Assembly (NCBI RefSeq): GCF_963678245.1
Contig: NZ_OY782770.1
Coordinates: 682,001-746,000 of the forward strand
DNA: 64,000 nucleotides
Direction of reading: 5' to 3'
From: an uncultured Sunxiuqinia sp.
Lineage (GTDB): Bacteria; Bacteroidota; Bacteroidia; Bacteroidales; Prolixibacteraceae
A program made the position numbers and the translations under genes. Every line of letters begins with the position of its first letter. The stretch's first letter is position 1. Shown piece after piece: positions 1 through 9,451 of the stretch. The notes under the pieces are model-generated. The model was not told where the DNA came from, searched no databases, and saw only the letters and a list, made by a program, of their open reading frames with translations.

Positions 1-372
1 CAAATCAGGGTAGCGCTCAACAACCACCATCAATCGACTTAAGGCCGAGCTCAAACCCGATTGTGCCTGTTGAAACTGCTGCAAGCTTTGTTCATTCAGG
101 TTTTCAGGATTCACATTTACCGAGGTTGCTTTCGAACGGGCTTCAATTACCGATTCCAATGTCTCCCTTTCGTGGGATGCATAACCCTTTACTGTATTCA
201 CCAAGTTTGGAATCAGGTCAGCACGCCGTTGGTACACGTTTTCTACCTGAGCCCAGGCAGCGTTAACCGATTCATCTTTTGTTACCATTGTATTGTAAGT
301 CCCTTTAAAGGAAGAGTAAATAATCAAAATAACTACAGCAATAACTGCTAGAACAATCCAAGTTTTCTTCAT
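1..372 (-). CDS. lemA: LemA family protein, 3' end cut by window edge
   Basis: The reading frame is open from the ATG at 372 down to base 1, giving the first 124 residues; the rest lies outside the window. Residues 5-20 form a hydrophobic N-terminal anchor, followed by the family signature ([20 protein letters not shown]) and [12 protein letters not shown]. LemA proteins are small membrane-anchored helical proteins of unclear role, usually beside a TPM/YgcG-type membrane protein, which would be expected just outside the window. The assignment rests on strong resemblance to the family's N-terminal half. Confidence 0.93.
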   Translation of the reverse strand, partial: MKKTWIVLAVIAVVILIIYSSFKGTYNTMVTKDESVNAAWAQVENVYQRRADLIPNLVNTVKGYASHERETLESVIEARSKATSVNVNPENLNEQSLQQFQQAQSGLSSALSRLMVVVERYPDL

Positions 373-848
373 GTGTTTATATTTTTTATTTTAAGTTCGT
401 ACAATTTCCGTATTTCTCTTTAGTACCTCCTTGTAGTGGAGCAAAGTATGGATTTTCCAAATGATCGTCCTCCTGTGTGAGTAAAATTTTGATCATGGTT
501 CTCATCGTTCTGAAAATTTAATGTTTCACAAATTTGATAAAATAGGTCAAAGATCGCTTCCCATTATCGGGGAATGTCACCTTTTTGTCGTTAGGCTTGT
601 TCTTTCAAATGGTGAACCAAAAATAAATGCTTTGGCAGAAATGAATAAAAAGAGCTGTCCCGGGAGCCATAGAAAAGTGAAGCTCAGCCCCAAACAAGAA
701 CCAAATACATACATAACAACACGTTATAAAAAAAAGATACCACTGACCTATATTTTGGATAACAAAATTCTGTTTCATACCGAGCAATCAGATTATGCCA
801 TTTTGGCATCGAAGCCTATCGAGAATAAATATCGTTTTAAGACTGAGG
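373..848. other. Intergenic stretch, no gene supported
   Basis: About 475 bases lie between the LemA start and the end of the histidine kinase gene. An open frame of 116 codons on the plus strand (521-871) has no recognisable protein character and runs into the 3' end of the kinase gene. The region probably holds the lemA promoter, but no clear TAnnTTTG box was found on the minus strand. Confidence 0.5.
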
Positions 849-3002
849 CTACTGATATTTCTTCAAAGTAAAAGAGAATTTACTACCTGTATCAACAACC
901 GATTGAACTTGAATATCTCCACCATTTACCTCAACAAACTCTTTACATAGAATCAACCCTAAGCCAGAGCCTTTTTCGTTGTTTGTGCCATAGGTTGATA
1001 AAAGATCGTTCCCGTCAAATATTCGGGGAATATCCTCTTTTTTAATACCAACCCCTGTATCAGTAATGCTCACTTCATAAAAATCATCATCCTTCTGTTG
1101 AACTCTCACCCATATCTTGCCCTTTTGAGGGGTAAATTTCAACGCATTTGACAGCAAATTCCGAATAATAAGGTCAACCATATTTTGATCAGCAAAAACA
1201 AAAACACGATCTGATACTTCAGATTTCAAGTCAATGGATTTTTGCTCAGCAATGCGGGTATTTAGTATGATGTTATTCTTTATAATCAGACTAAGCTTCA
1301 ACTTTTCGGGCTTAAACTGAATACTTTCCTTTTGCGTTTTAGCCCAAAGCAATAAGTTATCAAGCAAAAAATAGGTGCCCTCAGCTTCATCTCTTAACTC
1401 CTCCAGTATTTGTGTTCGAAGTTCTTCAGTAAACATGTCAGGGAATTCTGCGAGCTGGCTAATCATGTCTTTAAACGCGCCAATCGGGTTTCTCAAATCA
1501 TGCCCGATTATTGATAAAAATCTGTCTTTTGTCTGATTGACCCGTATGAGTTCTTCATGCTGACTAAGGATCTGCTCATTTTTCTGTTGCAACAATAAAT
1601 TTGCCTTCTTCCTTGATCCGTTATAAACTAACGACAAAGCGACAACAATGACCAGCAGCGCAATAGCAACTATTAATGTACGAGCTTGAGACTTTTGTTT
1701 AATTAACTGCAAGTCCTTTATCTCGTTGTTTTTCTGAAGAAGTTTAATTTCATTTTCTTTATCCGCAATATCCAACTCTGCCCGATGCAGCGCTAACTGA
1801 TGAGCCTGATTTTCTTTGCTCAATGAATCACTTATCGCAACATAGCTTTTATAATTTTTAAGTGATTCTGCATAAAGGTTCATCCGTTCCAAGATCTGAG
1901 CTTGCAACAAATAAGCCTTTAAACTAAGTTCCTTTAATCCTACTTTTACCGACTCTTCGATACAATATTCAGCATGCTTTCTGGCATCTCGCAGTTTTCC
2001 CTCTTTCATGTCGACAAAACCAAGAATGAGCTTTGCATTAATGACTCCTTCTTCCATTTTTGCACGTTGAAATACTTCCAAAGCTTCTTCAGCATATCGC
2101 CTGGCCGAATCTAATTTCTCGATCTTTGAGAAGGTTTCAGCATACCCAACCTTTCCAACAGCAAGATAAAATTCACTAATTTCATTGGTTTTTGCCAACT
2201 CAAATATTTGGTTATAATATTTGAAAGCCATTTTATACTGGCTCTTATCTTTATAAATCTCTGCAATATTGTTGATTACCACTACTTTCCCCAAAATATC
2301 TCCAATCAACTCGTGTTTACGAAGAGTTTTTCGGTAATATTCCAATGCCAAATCATACTCTTTCCAGGAATGATAGTTTACCGCAATGTTGTTCAATATT
2401 CTTGCTGTAACCGATACATTGTCGGTCGATTCAAAATACAGTAGTGCTTCGATCATATTTTTAAGCCCACCTGCCCGATCTCCTTTATTCGTTAAAATTG
2501 AACCGATATTAAACTTTGCTCTTGCTTTCCATCCCGGCAAGTTGGCTTCCGTTGCAACCCGCAAAGTTTGTTTGAACAAGCTTAATGCTTCTTCGTAATC
2601 TCCCATATTCATTCGGTAGGCCGCTAAGGAGCTCAAGCCAATACTGATGTATTTCTGATTATTTAACTTTCTGGCAAGTTCTAATCCCGGAGTTAAATAC
2701 TCTTTCCCTTTTTGAAACTCCCCGGTAAAAATATATCCGGTTCCAATTAACAAATTGGCATAACAAGATTGATCATTCTGAACAGAATCACCCAAGATGA
2801 CCAGTGAACGCTCGGCATATTCTATTGACTTAACCGGAACGATATACATGTACTCTTCTGCAAGAGTAAGGTATACATCCACCAGCTCAGCACCTTCAAA
2901 TTGGGGAACCAACGCCTCTAAACTATCGATTTTTGATTTTTCTGACTGAGCATTATGAAAAAGGCCAGTGAGAAGAATAACGAGTAACAATATATGTCTC
3001 AA
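849..3002 (-). CDS. TPR-containing sensor histidine kinase
   Basis: The protein has a signal peptide (residues 1-20), a periplasmic run of tetratricopeptide repeats (about 40-400), a coiled coil, one transmembrane helix (about 442-462) and a cytoplasmic kinase core. The H-box IIGHDLRNP puts the phosphoacceptor histidine near residue 501. N-box NLLSNALKF, G1 box DTGVGI and G2 box GSGLGLIL of the HATPase domain follow. There is no receiver domain and no response regulator next door, so it is an orphan kinase. The start appears to be TTG: a TAA lies six codons upstream in frame, and the TTG gives a complete signal peptide. The stimulus is unknown; in Bacteroidota such TPR kinases often signal to DNA-binding regulators encoded elsewhere. 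Confidence 0.9.
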   Translation of the reverse strand: MRHILLLVILLTGLFHNAQSEKSKIDSLEALVPQFEGAELVDVYLTLAEEYMYIVPVKSIEYAERSLVILGDSVQNDQSCYANLLIGTGYIFTGEFQKGKEYLTPGLELARKLNNQKYISIGLSSLAAYRMNMGDYEEALSLFKQTLRVATEANLPGWKARAKFNIGSILTNKGDRAGGLKNMIEALLYFESTDNVSVTARILNNIAVNYHSWKEYDLALEYYRKTLRKHELIGDILGKVVVINNIAEIYKDKSQYKMAFKYYNQIFELAKTNEISEFYLAVGKVGYAETFSKIEKLDSARRYAEEALEVFQRAKMEEGVINAKLILGFVDMKEGKLRDARKHAEYCIEESVKVGLKELSLKAYLLQAQILERMNLYAESLKNYKSYVAISDSLSKENQAHQLALHRAELDIADKENEIKLLQKNNEIKDLQLIKQKSQARTLIVAIALLVIVVALSLVYNGSRKKANLLLQQKNEQILSQHEELIRVNQTKDRFLSIIGHDLRNPIGAFKDMISQLAEFPDMFTEELRTQILEELRDEAEGTYFLLDNLLLWAKTQKESIQFKPEKLKLSLIIKNNIILNTRIAEQKSIDLKSEVSDRVFVFADQNMVDLIIRNLLSNALKFTPQKGKIWVRVQQKDDDFYEVSITDTGVGIKKEDIPRIFDGNDLLSTYGTNNEKGSGLGLILCKEFVEVNGGDIQVQSVVDTGSKFSFTLKKYQ

Positions 3003-3061
3003 TGCAAAGGCTTTTGTTTAATAAGTAAAAATAGCCTTATTTATGAGTTTGTCAAAATTAT

Positions 3062-3394
3062 TTATGTAAACATTACACGATACAGACGGGCAATCTCATC
3101 CTGCAGTTCTGCGAGGCTAAAACTACGGCTTTTGCGAAGGTATTCATGTCCTCCGAATACAAGCTGAATAGTTGGCACTGCGAATATCCTATTTTGTGCC
3201 GATAGTCTAGGAGAGGTGTTTAAGTTGATATAAAACAATTTGATTTTTGGAAAATTGTCACTCAGCAATTCTTCAATTTGGGGCTTTAGAACTTTACACA
3301 CTTGACAATCGTCGGTAGAAAAGTAAAATAATAACGCCTGTTCTTTTCGAATTAGCTCGTTATATTTTTCGAGTGTTTCAACAGGTGTGTACAT
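3062..3394 (-). CDS. Thioredoxin-like protein
   Basis: This 110-residue protein has a thioredoxin fold with the redox motif CQVC near residues 31-34 (FSTDDCQVCKVLKP) and a cis-proline region (AVPTIQL). It lacks a signal peptide, so it should act in the cytoplasm. The usual WCGPC site is replaced by DCQVC, so it is a divergent thioredoxin rather than the main TrxA. Its ATG directly follows the TAA of the CoA-binding gene, which makes it the last gene of the porV-ispF operon. Substrates are unknown. Confidence 0.85.
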   Translation of the reverse strand: MYTPVETLEKYNELIRKEQALLFYFSTDDCQVCKVLKPQIEELLSDNFPKIKLFYINLNTSPRLSAQNRIFAVPTIQLVFGGHEYLRKSRSFSLAELQDEIARLYRVMFT

Positions 3395-3757
3395 TTAATA
3401 GGCTCCAATACTCAACAACACCAAGGTACAAGCTTCCTGAACTTCGATGCCCTTATCGGCCAATCGACCAGCAAGTTCTTCGTTCTCAGTTCCCGGATTA
3501 AAAATCACACGCCGAGGTTTTAGGTCGATCAAATAATTATAGTAGCCAGATTGATGACGAGGCCCGACATAGAGTGTTACTGTATCGAGGTCATCATACA
3601 ATAACCTGTCGGTGTCAAACTCAACATCATCAACCCGCCCAGCTCTCGGAGCAATGGCAACTACCGGATGCTGATGCTTTCTCAAAGCCCTGATTGCTTT
3701 GTTGGAATATCTTTCAGGTTTCTCACTCGCACCAATTACCAATGTCTTTTTCCCCAT
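3395..3757 (-). CDS. CoA-binding domain protein
   Basis: This 120-residue protein is a single CoA-binding Rossmann domain. It has the N-terminal motif KTLVIGASEKPERYSNKA, and the segment VIFNPGTENEELA matches the family. Related proteins (YccU type) bind coenzyme A or nucleotides but have no settled role. I chose the ATG at 3757 over a GTG one codon upstream. The ATG shares one base with the ispF TGA stop (TGATG), so the two genes are translationally coupled. Confidence 0.88.
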   Translation of the reverse strand: MGKKTLVIGASEKPERYSNKAIRALRKHQHPVVAIAPRAGRVDDVEFDTDRLLYDDLDTVTLYVGPRHQSGYYNYLIDLKPRRVIFNPGTENEELAGRLADKGIEVQEACTLVLLSIGAY

Positions 3758-4242
3758 CACGTCTTTTTCATTAGTAAAACAACCGCATGAGCAGAGATTC
3801 CTTCTTCACGCCCTTCAAAACCTAATTTCTCAGTGGTGGTTGCTTTTATTGAAATTGATTCGGTGTCGGATTGAAGCACTTCTGTAAGTGTTTTTTCCAT
3901 TGCCGGAATATGATTCATCAACTTGGGTCTTTGAGCAGCAATTGTAATGTCGGCATTGCCTAGCACATAACCCTTCGATTCAACCAGATCCTTTACTTTA
4001 GCCAACAGCTTTTTACTATCAATATTTTTGTAGTCTGCTGAATTATCCGGAAAATGAAACCCAATGTCACGAAGTTTTACTGCACCCAACATGGCATCAC
4101 AAAGCGCATGAATAAGCACATCGCCATCTGAATGAGCAACAGTTCCTTTGTCATGCTTAATTTGAACACCGCCTAGCCAAAGGCTTTCTCCATCTGCCAT
4201 TTGGTGCACATCGTAGCCATAGCCAATTCGAAAAGGGTTCAT
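3757..4242 (-). CDS. ispF: 2-C-methyl-D-erythritol 2,4-cyclodiphosphate synthase
   Basis: IspF makes 2-C-methyl-D-erythritol 2,4-cyclodiphosphate from the CDP-ME-2P intermediate in the MEP isoprenoid pathway in the cytoplasm. The protein has the usual length (161 residues). The zinc ligands are visible: D11 and H13 in GYGYDVH, and H45 in HSDGDVLIHALCDA. The C-terminal segment SIKATTTEKLGFEGREEGI is also typical. Its ATG overlaps the porV stop by four bases (ATGA), so it is coupled to a secretion gene with which it has no functional link. Confidence 0.97.
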   Translation of the reverse strand: MNPFRIGYGYDVHQMADGESLWLGGVQIKHDKGTVAHSDGDVLIHALCDAMLGAVKLRDIGFHFPDNSADYKNIDSKKLLAKVKDLVESKGYVLGNADITIAAQRPKLMNHIPAMEKTLTEVLQSDTESISIKATTTEKLGFEGREEGISAHAVVLLMKKT

Positions 4243-5390
4243 CTTCGTTGATTACTAAACGATTCGAAATCAAACGAAAGTGTAAATCTCAAGGTATTTG
4301 CCAGCGGATGATTTTGCTCCGTAGGCATGAGGTACGAAAAGTCCAATGCAAATACATTCAACTTTAGTCCTGCTCCGGCAGAAAAATATTTTCTGTTACC
4401 CTTATTCTCATGCTCATAAAAATATCCGGCACGTAAGGCAAATTGCTTGTTGTACCAGTATTCGGCGCCAAAGGATAGGTTAACTTCCTGAAGTTCTTCA
4501 GAAAATCCGCCCGGAGCATCGCTAAATGAACTAAATATACCCGCAATAGGAGACTTATCTTCACCATAACGATCGCCGAAAATATCGACAGTATCCAAAG
4601 CTGGTGTTGGAACAAGTAGTTTATTAATGTCAAAATAAAAACCAATGGTATTATACCTGTCCATTTCGGTTTTATAACCAACCCCTAACCTTAAGTTTGT
4701 AGGAATAAAATCTTTCTGCTCACCATCAGTATACGATATCTTGCTACCAATATTAGTGATTGCAACACCTGCTGAGATAGTTGATTCTTTGCGATTCACC
4801 CTCATATCATTTTGGTAATAAAAAGAGATATCGGCAGCATATGAATTTCCCGGTGTAATTCCTTCCTGTCCGGGAGCCAAATCAGAATGAATATACCTCA
4901 AGGCAACAGATCCTGAAAAGTAGTCGGATAACAAACGGGTATAGGCAACATCAAATGCAAATTCGTTCGGACTTTGTGTTCCCTGAAATGTACCTTCATT
5001 GCTCATAAAAGAAATGTCACCCAACGAAAAATAACGAAGAGATGCACTAAACGATTGCAAGTCATCTAACTTTTTATGACCAACCAGATATGCCAAATTA
5101 ATATCATCAACCAGGTTTCGCAACCAAGGAGTATAGGATAAAGCAACTCCCATCTCACTTTCGATGAAAGCATATTTAGCAGCGTTCCAATGTTGAGAGT
5201 TCATATCAGGTGTTGTTGCAGCACCAACATCTCCCATCGCACCTGCACGCGAGTCGGGAGCAATTTGAAGAAATGGCACACCTGTTAAAATTGTATTCGC
5301 ACCTGTTGTCGATTTTTTTTGCGCAAAAGTTTTGTTTGTCAATAAACCTAGTCCAATTAAGGTTATAAGAACCACGAATCGTCTTTCCAT
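4239..5390 (-). CDS. porV: Type IX secretion outer-membrane protein PorV (LptO)
   Basis: PorV is a FadL-like outer-membrane barrel that shuttles T9SS cargo from the SprA translocon to the PorU sortase. The protein has a signal peptide ending near FAQ (residues 1-24) and the hallmark N-terminal segment PDSRAGAMGDVGAATTPD followed by NSQHWNAAKYAF. Alternating beta strands fill the rest, ending in an aromatic-rich final strand (FTLSFDFESF). Length (383 residues) is normal. It heads an operon with ispF, the CoA-binding gene and the thioredoxin-like gene, has its own promoter candidate, and lies just downstream of porU. Confidence 0.95.
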   Translation of the reverse strand: MERRFVVLITLIGLGLLTNKTFAQKKSTTGANTILTGVPFLQIAPDSRAGAMGDVGAATTPDMNSQHWNAAKYAFIESEMGVALSYTPWLRNLVDDINLAYLVGHKKLDDLQSFSASLRYFSLGDISFMSNEGTFQGTQSPNEFAFDVAYTRLLSDYFSGSVALRYIHSDLAPGQEGITPGNSYAADISFYYQNDMRVNRKESTISAGVAITNIGSKISYTDGEQKDFIPTNLRLGVGYKTEMDRYNTIGFYFDINKLLVPTPALDTVDIFGDRYGEDKSPIAGIFSSFSDAPGGFSEELQEVNLSFGAEYWYNKQFALRAGYFYEHENKGNRKYFSAGAGLKLNVFALDFSYLMPTEQNHPLANTLRFTLSFDFESFSNQRR

Positions 5391-5416
5391 TATTTCTATT
5401 TCAAAAAATTGAGTTG

Positions 5417-5447
5417 CAAATATATATCATTGCAGCAGAGTTACCAA
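5417..5447 (-). promoter_or_regulatory. Promoter of porV operon
   Basis: On the minus strand there is a TATATTTG -7 box (5417-5424), followed by GC. A TTG of a -33 box sits at 5445-5447, with 20 bases between the boxes. This matches the Bacteroidota vegetative promoter pattern. The expected start site is about 20 bases before the porV ATG. Confidence 0.65.
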
Positions 5448-5505
5448 GCTGCAAGCACAAGATTGAAAACGTAAAAAATTCTTAAAAAGTATGTATTCGT
5501 CAGTA

Positions 5506-8500
5506 CTAATATCTGGAAATAATTATTTTTCCTGATTTACTGGCAGAATATCCGTCGTTGGCGATAATGGTTACGCGATATAAATATGCACCATTTCTGA
5601 TTAATAATTGGTTCTCGTTGATTTGCCATTTCAGAGGTAAACTTTCGGCACCATTTGATGCCAATTGCTGCTCTAACACTTCGACGAGACTCCCCGAAAA
5701 ATTAAAAATCTCCAACTTGGCATCGAAGGATTCATCTGGTCGGTTATGTGTGAAAACAATATTTGTAAATTCGGTAGCCGGATTAGGATAGGCCTCCACT
5801 TCTACAATTTCAAGCTTATCGTCCACCACAAATTGAATTTCAACCTCTGTTGAATTATTGAGTACATCCCAAACTTTAAGTTTTAGTGTGTGTTCACCAA
5901 CTGATAAATCATTAAGCGGATAAATGATCTGTCCTTTTTTATAACTATCCTTTTCGCTTAAATAATAATCATTCAGCACTTGGATGTTTGAATAATCATT
6001 ATCCAAAATAGCCGTGATATCATGTCCAATGCCCACACCAATTGTATTAATTCCGTTTTCATCTTTAACATCAGCTATTAGAATTGAGTTTTTGCCAACC
6101 TCGTCTCCAGATTGAAAATTTTCATCATTCAAATACAAATTGACATTCGGCCCCTGATTGTCATTTATTGTGTTATTTGAAGCACCACCAATATAAAAAT
6201 CCTCCAAAACACCCTGAGCATCAACCTCTCCATTATTGGCATAATAAGATATCTTCCCTTCACCCACAGCATATGAGATATCTTTTGGAACGATAAAAGT
6301 AAATTCAAATTCTCCTCCGGACACTGTAGTTACTCCTTTATAAATGATACGATCCTGAACCTTAAAATTGAATGGTTTCTCTCCTCCATTACCAAGTGTT
6401 TCAACATCATATTCTTTATCGTAAACCTCGATAACTAAATCACCTTCAAAACCAGCTAGCAAAGCTCCGGTCTGATCAGCAACCTGGCCGGTAATTGTAA
6501 CCGTAGACAACGAACCTATGGTATCAGTCATTTGAGCAACCGGCACTCCATTGATAGTTTCGGTTTGAACTCTATATTTCGGAAAAGCTAAACTCAGCGC
6601 AGGATCAGCAAGAAGTGTGAAATTTCGCTTATTAATTCCGGTATTAATTCCATTTTTTGAAAGCCTCAACATATCTCCCATCCGGAGTTTATCTCCATTT
6701 TGATCTTGACTAAACACATGTTCATAGAATTCCTTATTTATAACGAAATTAGGACCTGAGTATACTACTCGAGTGGTACTAAACAATCCGATACCCCCAC
6801 CATTAGGATTAAAAAGGATATGCTCACCTCCCGAATTTTCTTCATCATCGAATCGACTGATTTCGCAAGTAGCAGTCACGAAGATTGGCAGTTTATTGTA
6901 ATTCGACCACTTGTCAATATCTGTTGTTCCAAGAACTTTTTCATGAGCCAACGAAGTTTCACTTGCGTGTCCGGTATAATTTAAAATCAAAGCTCCTTCT
7001 TTTACCCGATTGTTGATTGCTTCGGTAACCCCAGGATAACGATCTCCTGCAGTCGTTGACTTTTCCTCAAAAGCATCAAAATATATTTTGTCGGTATAAA
7101 ATGCGGAATTCTTTTCATTAACAATATCAGCCAACTGATTGGCTTGCCTCATATGTGTGTTGCTATCTTCATCGTCTCCAATTAAACAAACTACATTTCG
7201 CCACTCCCCTAAGGCAGCAGTGCTTGCATAGCTTTTTATTTTTGAAACCACAATCTGGGCTTCGTCAGCTGTTTTAACTGGCAGCCGCCCAATTCCCAAA
7301 TCAATTTTCCCGTTATATTCTCCTTCGCCATCATCCAGCAATACAAAGAAATCGTCTGTTACAAATGACGAAGTTGGCACCAACGAATTCGGCGATTGGT
7401 AAGTTAGAATAAAATTATTTGCTTCACCACTTACATTTTTATTATCAAAACTTCCGTCGCCAAATAACAAAACATACTTTAACGACGATCCGGGTTTATC
7501 ATAGAGCATTTTTAGAAAATTCCTGATTCCCGCAACATCAGGCGCTCCACCTGAAAATTCGTTGTATATTTTTAAAGGCGTTACAATTTGAGTTGATAAC
7601 TGATCCGTTGCTTGATGAAACTGTGCCAACTCTGTGGCCTCATTCAAAAAGTCAGGATGTGAAACGATAACCATGTCCATTCCGGAAAGTTGGTGTAAGT
7701 TTTGATTGTCAATCGCTGCAACATATTCAGGTTCCGGCAGATTCCCATTGGTTTTAAACGCTACAAACTCGTGCAAAGATTCAGTTTCAATTTTAAAAGA
7801 TGTTTGATTTCCACTAATCGAAAAAGGGATCGATACAGGACTCGTATAGTCGGTGACATCCCAAATTTTAAGTTTGGCACCGGAAGCCGATAGGTTAAAC
7901 TGAGTCACCCGATTTTCTCCATTACTTTCAATATCCCGAAACGACAATTGATCGCCAACGTCAAGCGTTCGTTTATAATTTACAGTAATGTAATCCAACC
8001 ATCCGTTCGTGTTGCTACTAGCTGCCACATATTTTAAATCCACTTTCAGCGAATTTGTCGGGTTACTAAGCTCATATTCATTACTTCCCAGATCTGCATA
8101 AAGAACTAAAGGATCACTTGTATCAACCGAAGAAAAGTTTAGTGCATCAACCGAAGAATTATTCACCTTCACCTCCATCTTGGAGCTACTTCCCGAACGA
8201 CCAGCCGCCTCAATATCTATCTTTGCAGATACTCCATCAACAATATTTTCCAATTTCAGGGTGACCGATTTAGTTTGACCGTTGATAAACTTTTCTCCAA
8301 ACCACCGCCTTCCTGATTTAATCAGGTTATGATCTTCCGACTCATGAAACACATGCTCATCAGAATAATTAACCTGATTTGTTGCCGCTGCACTCACAAC
8401 TTGTGCTTCCTCAACGATCTTTTCACTTCCTTGGTCGCTCAAAAAGTAATACGCATAGTCTGAATAGTCATTTAACTCTTGAAAAAACTGACCTTTTACT

Positions 8501-9228
8501 TCATCTAAATTCCAACGAACGGTGCCTGTTGAGTAAAAGAAAATACAATCATTTCCGCTTCCGTCTTCACCATGATAAATGGCATTCTGTTGTAGATCAT
8601 CAAAGTAGAAGTCATCGTTCATTTTCGGCAACATATATCCACCATTGCCATATAAACACACAGCTCCGGGATTCGAAAAGCCCCAGCTTTGAAGTTGAGA
8701 ATAGGTGATTTTATGAATTCCCGCTTCCGAAGTTCTCAGCTTTACCCACTGACCCGATGCCAAAACAGAAGAACTTTTCCACTCTTCCTGACTTAAAAGG
8801 ACAGATTTCTTTTCATTTACCGAGCGAACTTTAATATTGAAAGAAACCAGTCGTCTTGCCATAACTCTGTTATCAACCACGATTGGAACGAAATCAAGTA
8901 TCGCCTGAAAGCCAGATTTTGACTCAATATATTCAATGGAAATATCCAACTGATCATTTGTTGAAAGCTCAGCTACATCGTTCGCGCTTTGAAATATTGA
9001 AAAAACTAAATCAGTAATTTCAATACGTTCGTTCGCATCACACAACTCAATAACCTCCTGATAATGAGGAATATTATTGTCATCCAAAATAGCATCAACA
9101 AACTGTCCAAAAGGAGCATTGGTGTTGCTACCAGCAGAGTCAACCCACGATATATAACGACTCTGTTTTTTACCCAAAACAGCGGCTGACAACGAAAAAA
9201 ACAGAATAAAAAGTAAACAATTCTTCAT
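5506..9228 (-). CDS. porU: Type IX secretion sortase PorU (C25 gingipain-like peptidase)
   Basis: PorU is the cell-surface cysteine peptidase that removes the C-terminal signal of T9SS cargo and links it to A-LPS. The 1,240-residue protein has a signal peptide (about 1-19), a long beta-rich N-terminal region and a peptidase C25 domain (about 540-900). Motif VLLFGDGSFDN precedes the catalytic pair: His754 in NYTGHASE and Cys788 in FVTATCEISRFD. An Ig-like region follows. The protein ends in a T9SS-type C-terminal domain (YPNPATEFTNIVF ... NGAYLYRVTI), so it carries its own sorting-signal-like domain as PorU proteins do. It is transcribed divergently from gldJ. Confidence 0.95.
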   Translation of the reverse strand: MKNCLLFILFFSLSAAVLGKKQSRYISWVDSAGSNTNAPFGQFVDAILDDNNIPHYQEVIELCDANERIEITDLVFSIFQSANDVAELSTNDQLDISIEYIESKSGFQAILDFVPIVVDNRVMARRLVSFNIKVRSVNEKKSVLLSQEEWKSSSVLASGQWVKLRTSEAGIHKITYSQLQSWGFSNPGAVCLYGNGGYMLPKMNDDFYFDDLQQNAIYHGEDGSGNDCIFFYSTGTVRWNLDEVKGQFFQELNDYSDYAYYFLSDQGSEKIVEEAQVVSAAATNQVNYSDEHVFHESEDHNLIKSGRRWFGEKFINGQTKSVTLKLENIVDGVSAKIDIEAAGRSGSSSKMEVKVNNSSVDALNFSSVDTSDPLVLYADLGSNEYELSNPTNSLKVDLKYVAASSNTNGWLDYITVNYKRTLDVGDQLSFRDIESNGENRVTQFNLSASGAKLKIWDVTDYTSPVSIPFSISGNQTSFKIETESLHEFVAFKTNGNLPEPEYVAAIDNQNLHQLSGMDMVIVSHPDFLNEATELAQFHQATDQLSTQIVTPLKIYNEFSGGAPDVAGIRNFLKMLYDKPGSSLKYVLLFGDGSFDNKNVSGEANNFILTYQSPNSLVPTSSFVTDDFFVLLDDGEGEYNGKIDLGIGRLPVKTADEAQIVVSKIKSYASTAALGEWRNVVCLIGDDEDSNTHMRQANQLADIVNEKNSAFYTDKIYFDAFEEKSTTAGDRYPGVTEAINNRVKEGALILNYTGHASETSLAHEKVLGTTDIDKWSNYNKLPIFVTATCEISRFDDEENSGGEHILFNPNGGGIGLFSTTRVVYSGPNFVINKEFYEHVFSQDQNGDKLRMGDMLRLSKNGINTGINKRNFTLLADPALSLAFPKYRVQTETINGVPVAQMTDTIGSLSTVTITGQVADQTGALLAGFEGDLVIEVYDKEYDVETLGNGGEKPFNFKVQDRIIYKGVTTVSGGEFEFTFIVPKDISYAVGEGKISYYANNGEVDAQGVLEDFYIGGASNNTINDNQGPNVNLYLNDENFQSGDEVGKNSILIADVKDENGINTIGVGIGHDITAILDNDYSNIQVLNDYYLSEKDSYKKGQIIYPLNDLSVGEHTLKLKVWDVLNNSTEVEIQFVVDDKLEIVEVEAYPNPATEFTNIVFTHNRPDESFDAKLEIFNFSGSLVEVLEQQLASNGAESLPLKWQINENQLLIRNGAYLYRVTIIANDGYSASKSGKIIISRY

Positions 9229-9338
9229 TAAAATAAACTCTCAGATTATAATGATAAACGCTTCAATTCTTACAATATTGCAACTAAAGTATAGCGATTT
9301 CCAGACTTCATACAACAATACTTCTTTTTGAAAGAAAG

Positions 9339-9346
9339 CAAAAATA
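9339..9346 (-). promoter_or_regulatory. Possible -7 box for porU
   Basis: The minus strand reads TATTTTTGC here, which fits TAnnTTTG. It would give a leader of about 100 bases before the porU ATG. No convincing -33 box was found, so this is only a candidate. Confidence 0.3.
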
Positions 9347-9415
9347 CAAAGACTAATGGATTATTTGATATTAAAAAGTTGTTCTGTCCAAACAATAAGA
9401 ATAGAACAATTTAGT

Positions 9416-9423
9416 TATATTTG
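9416..9423 (+). promoter_or_regulatory. Possible -7 box for gldJ
   Basis: TATATTTG fits the Bacteroidota -7 consensus and lies about 29 bases before the gldJ start. The -33 region is not well conserved. Confidence 0.5.
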
Positions 9424-9451
9424 TGCATATTAAAACAAACTGAAAATACTG

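Noticed and set aside
521-871. Plus-strand open frame of 116 codons between lemA and the kinase gene
   Set aside because: It overlaps the kinase 3' end, has no recognisable protein features and no good start signal.
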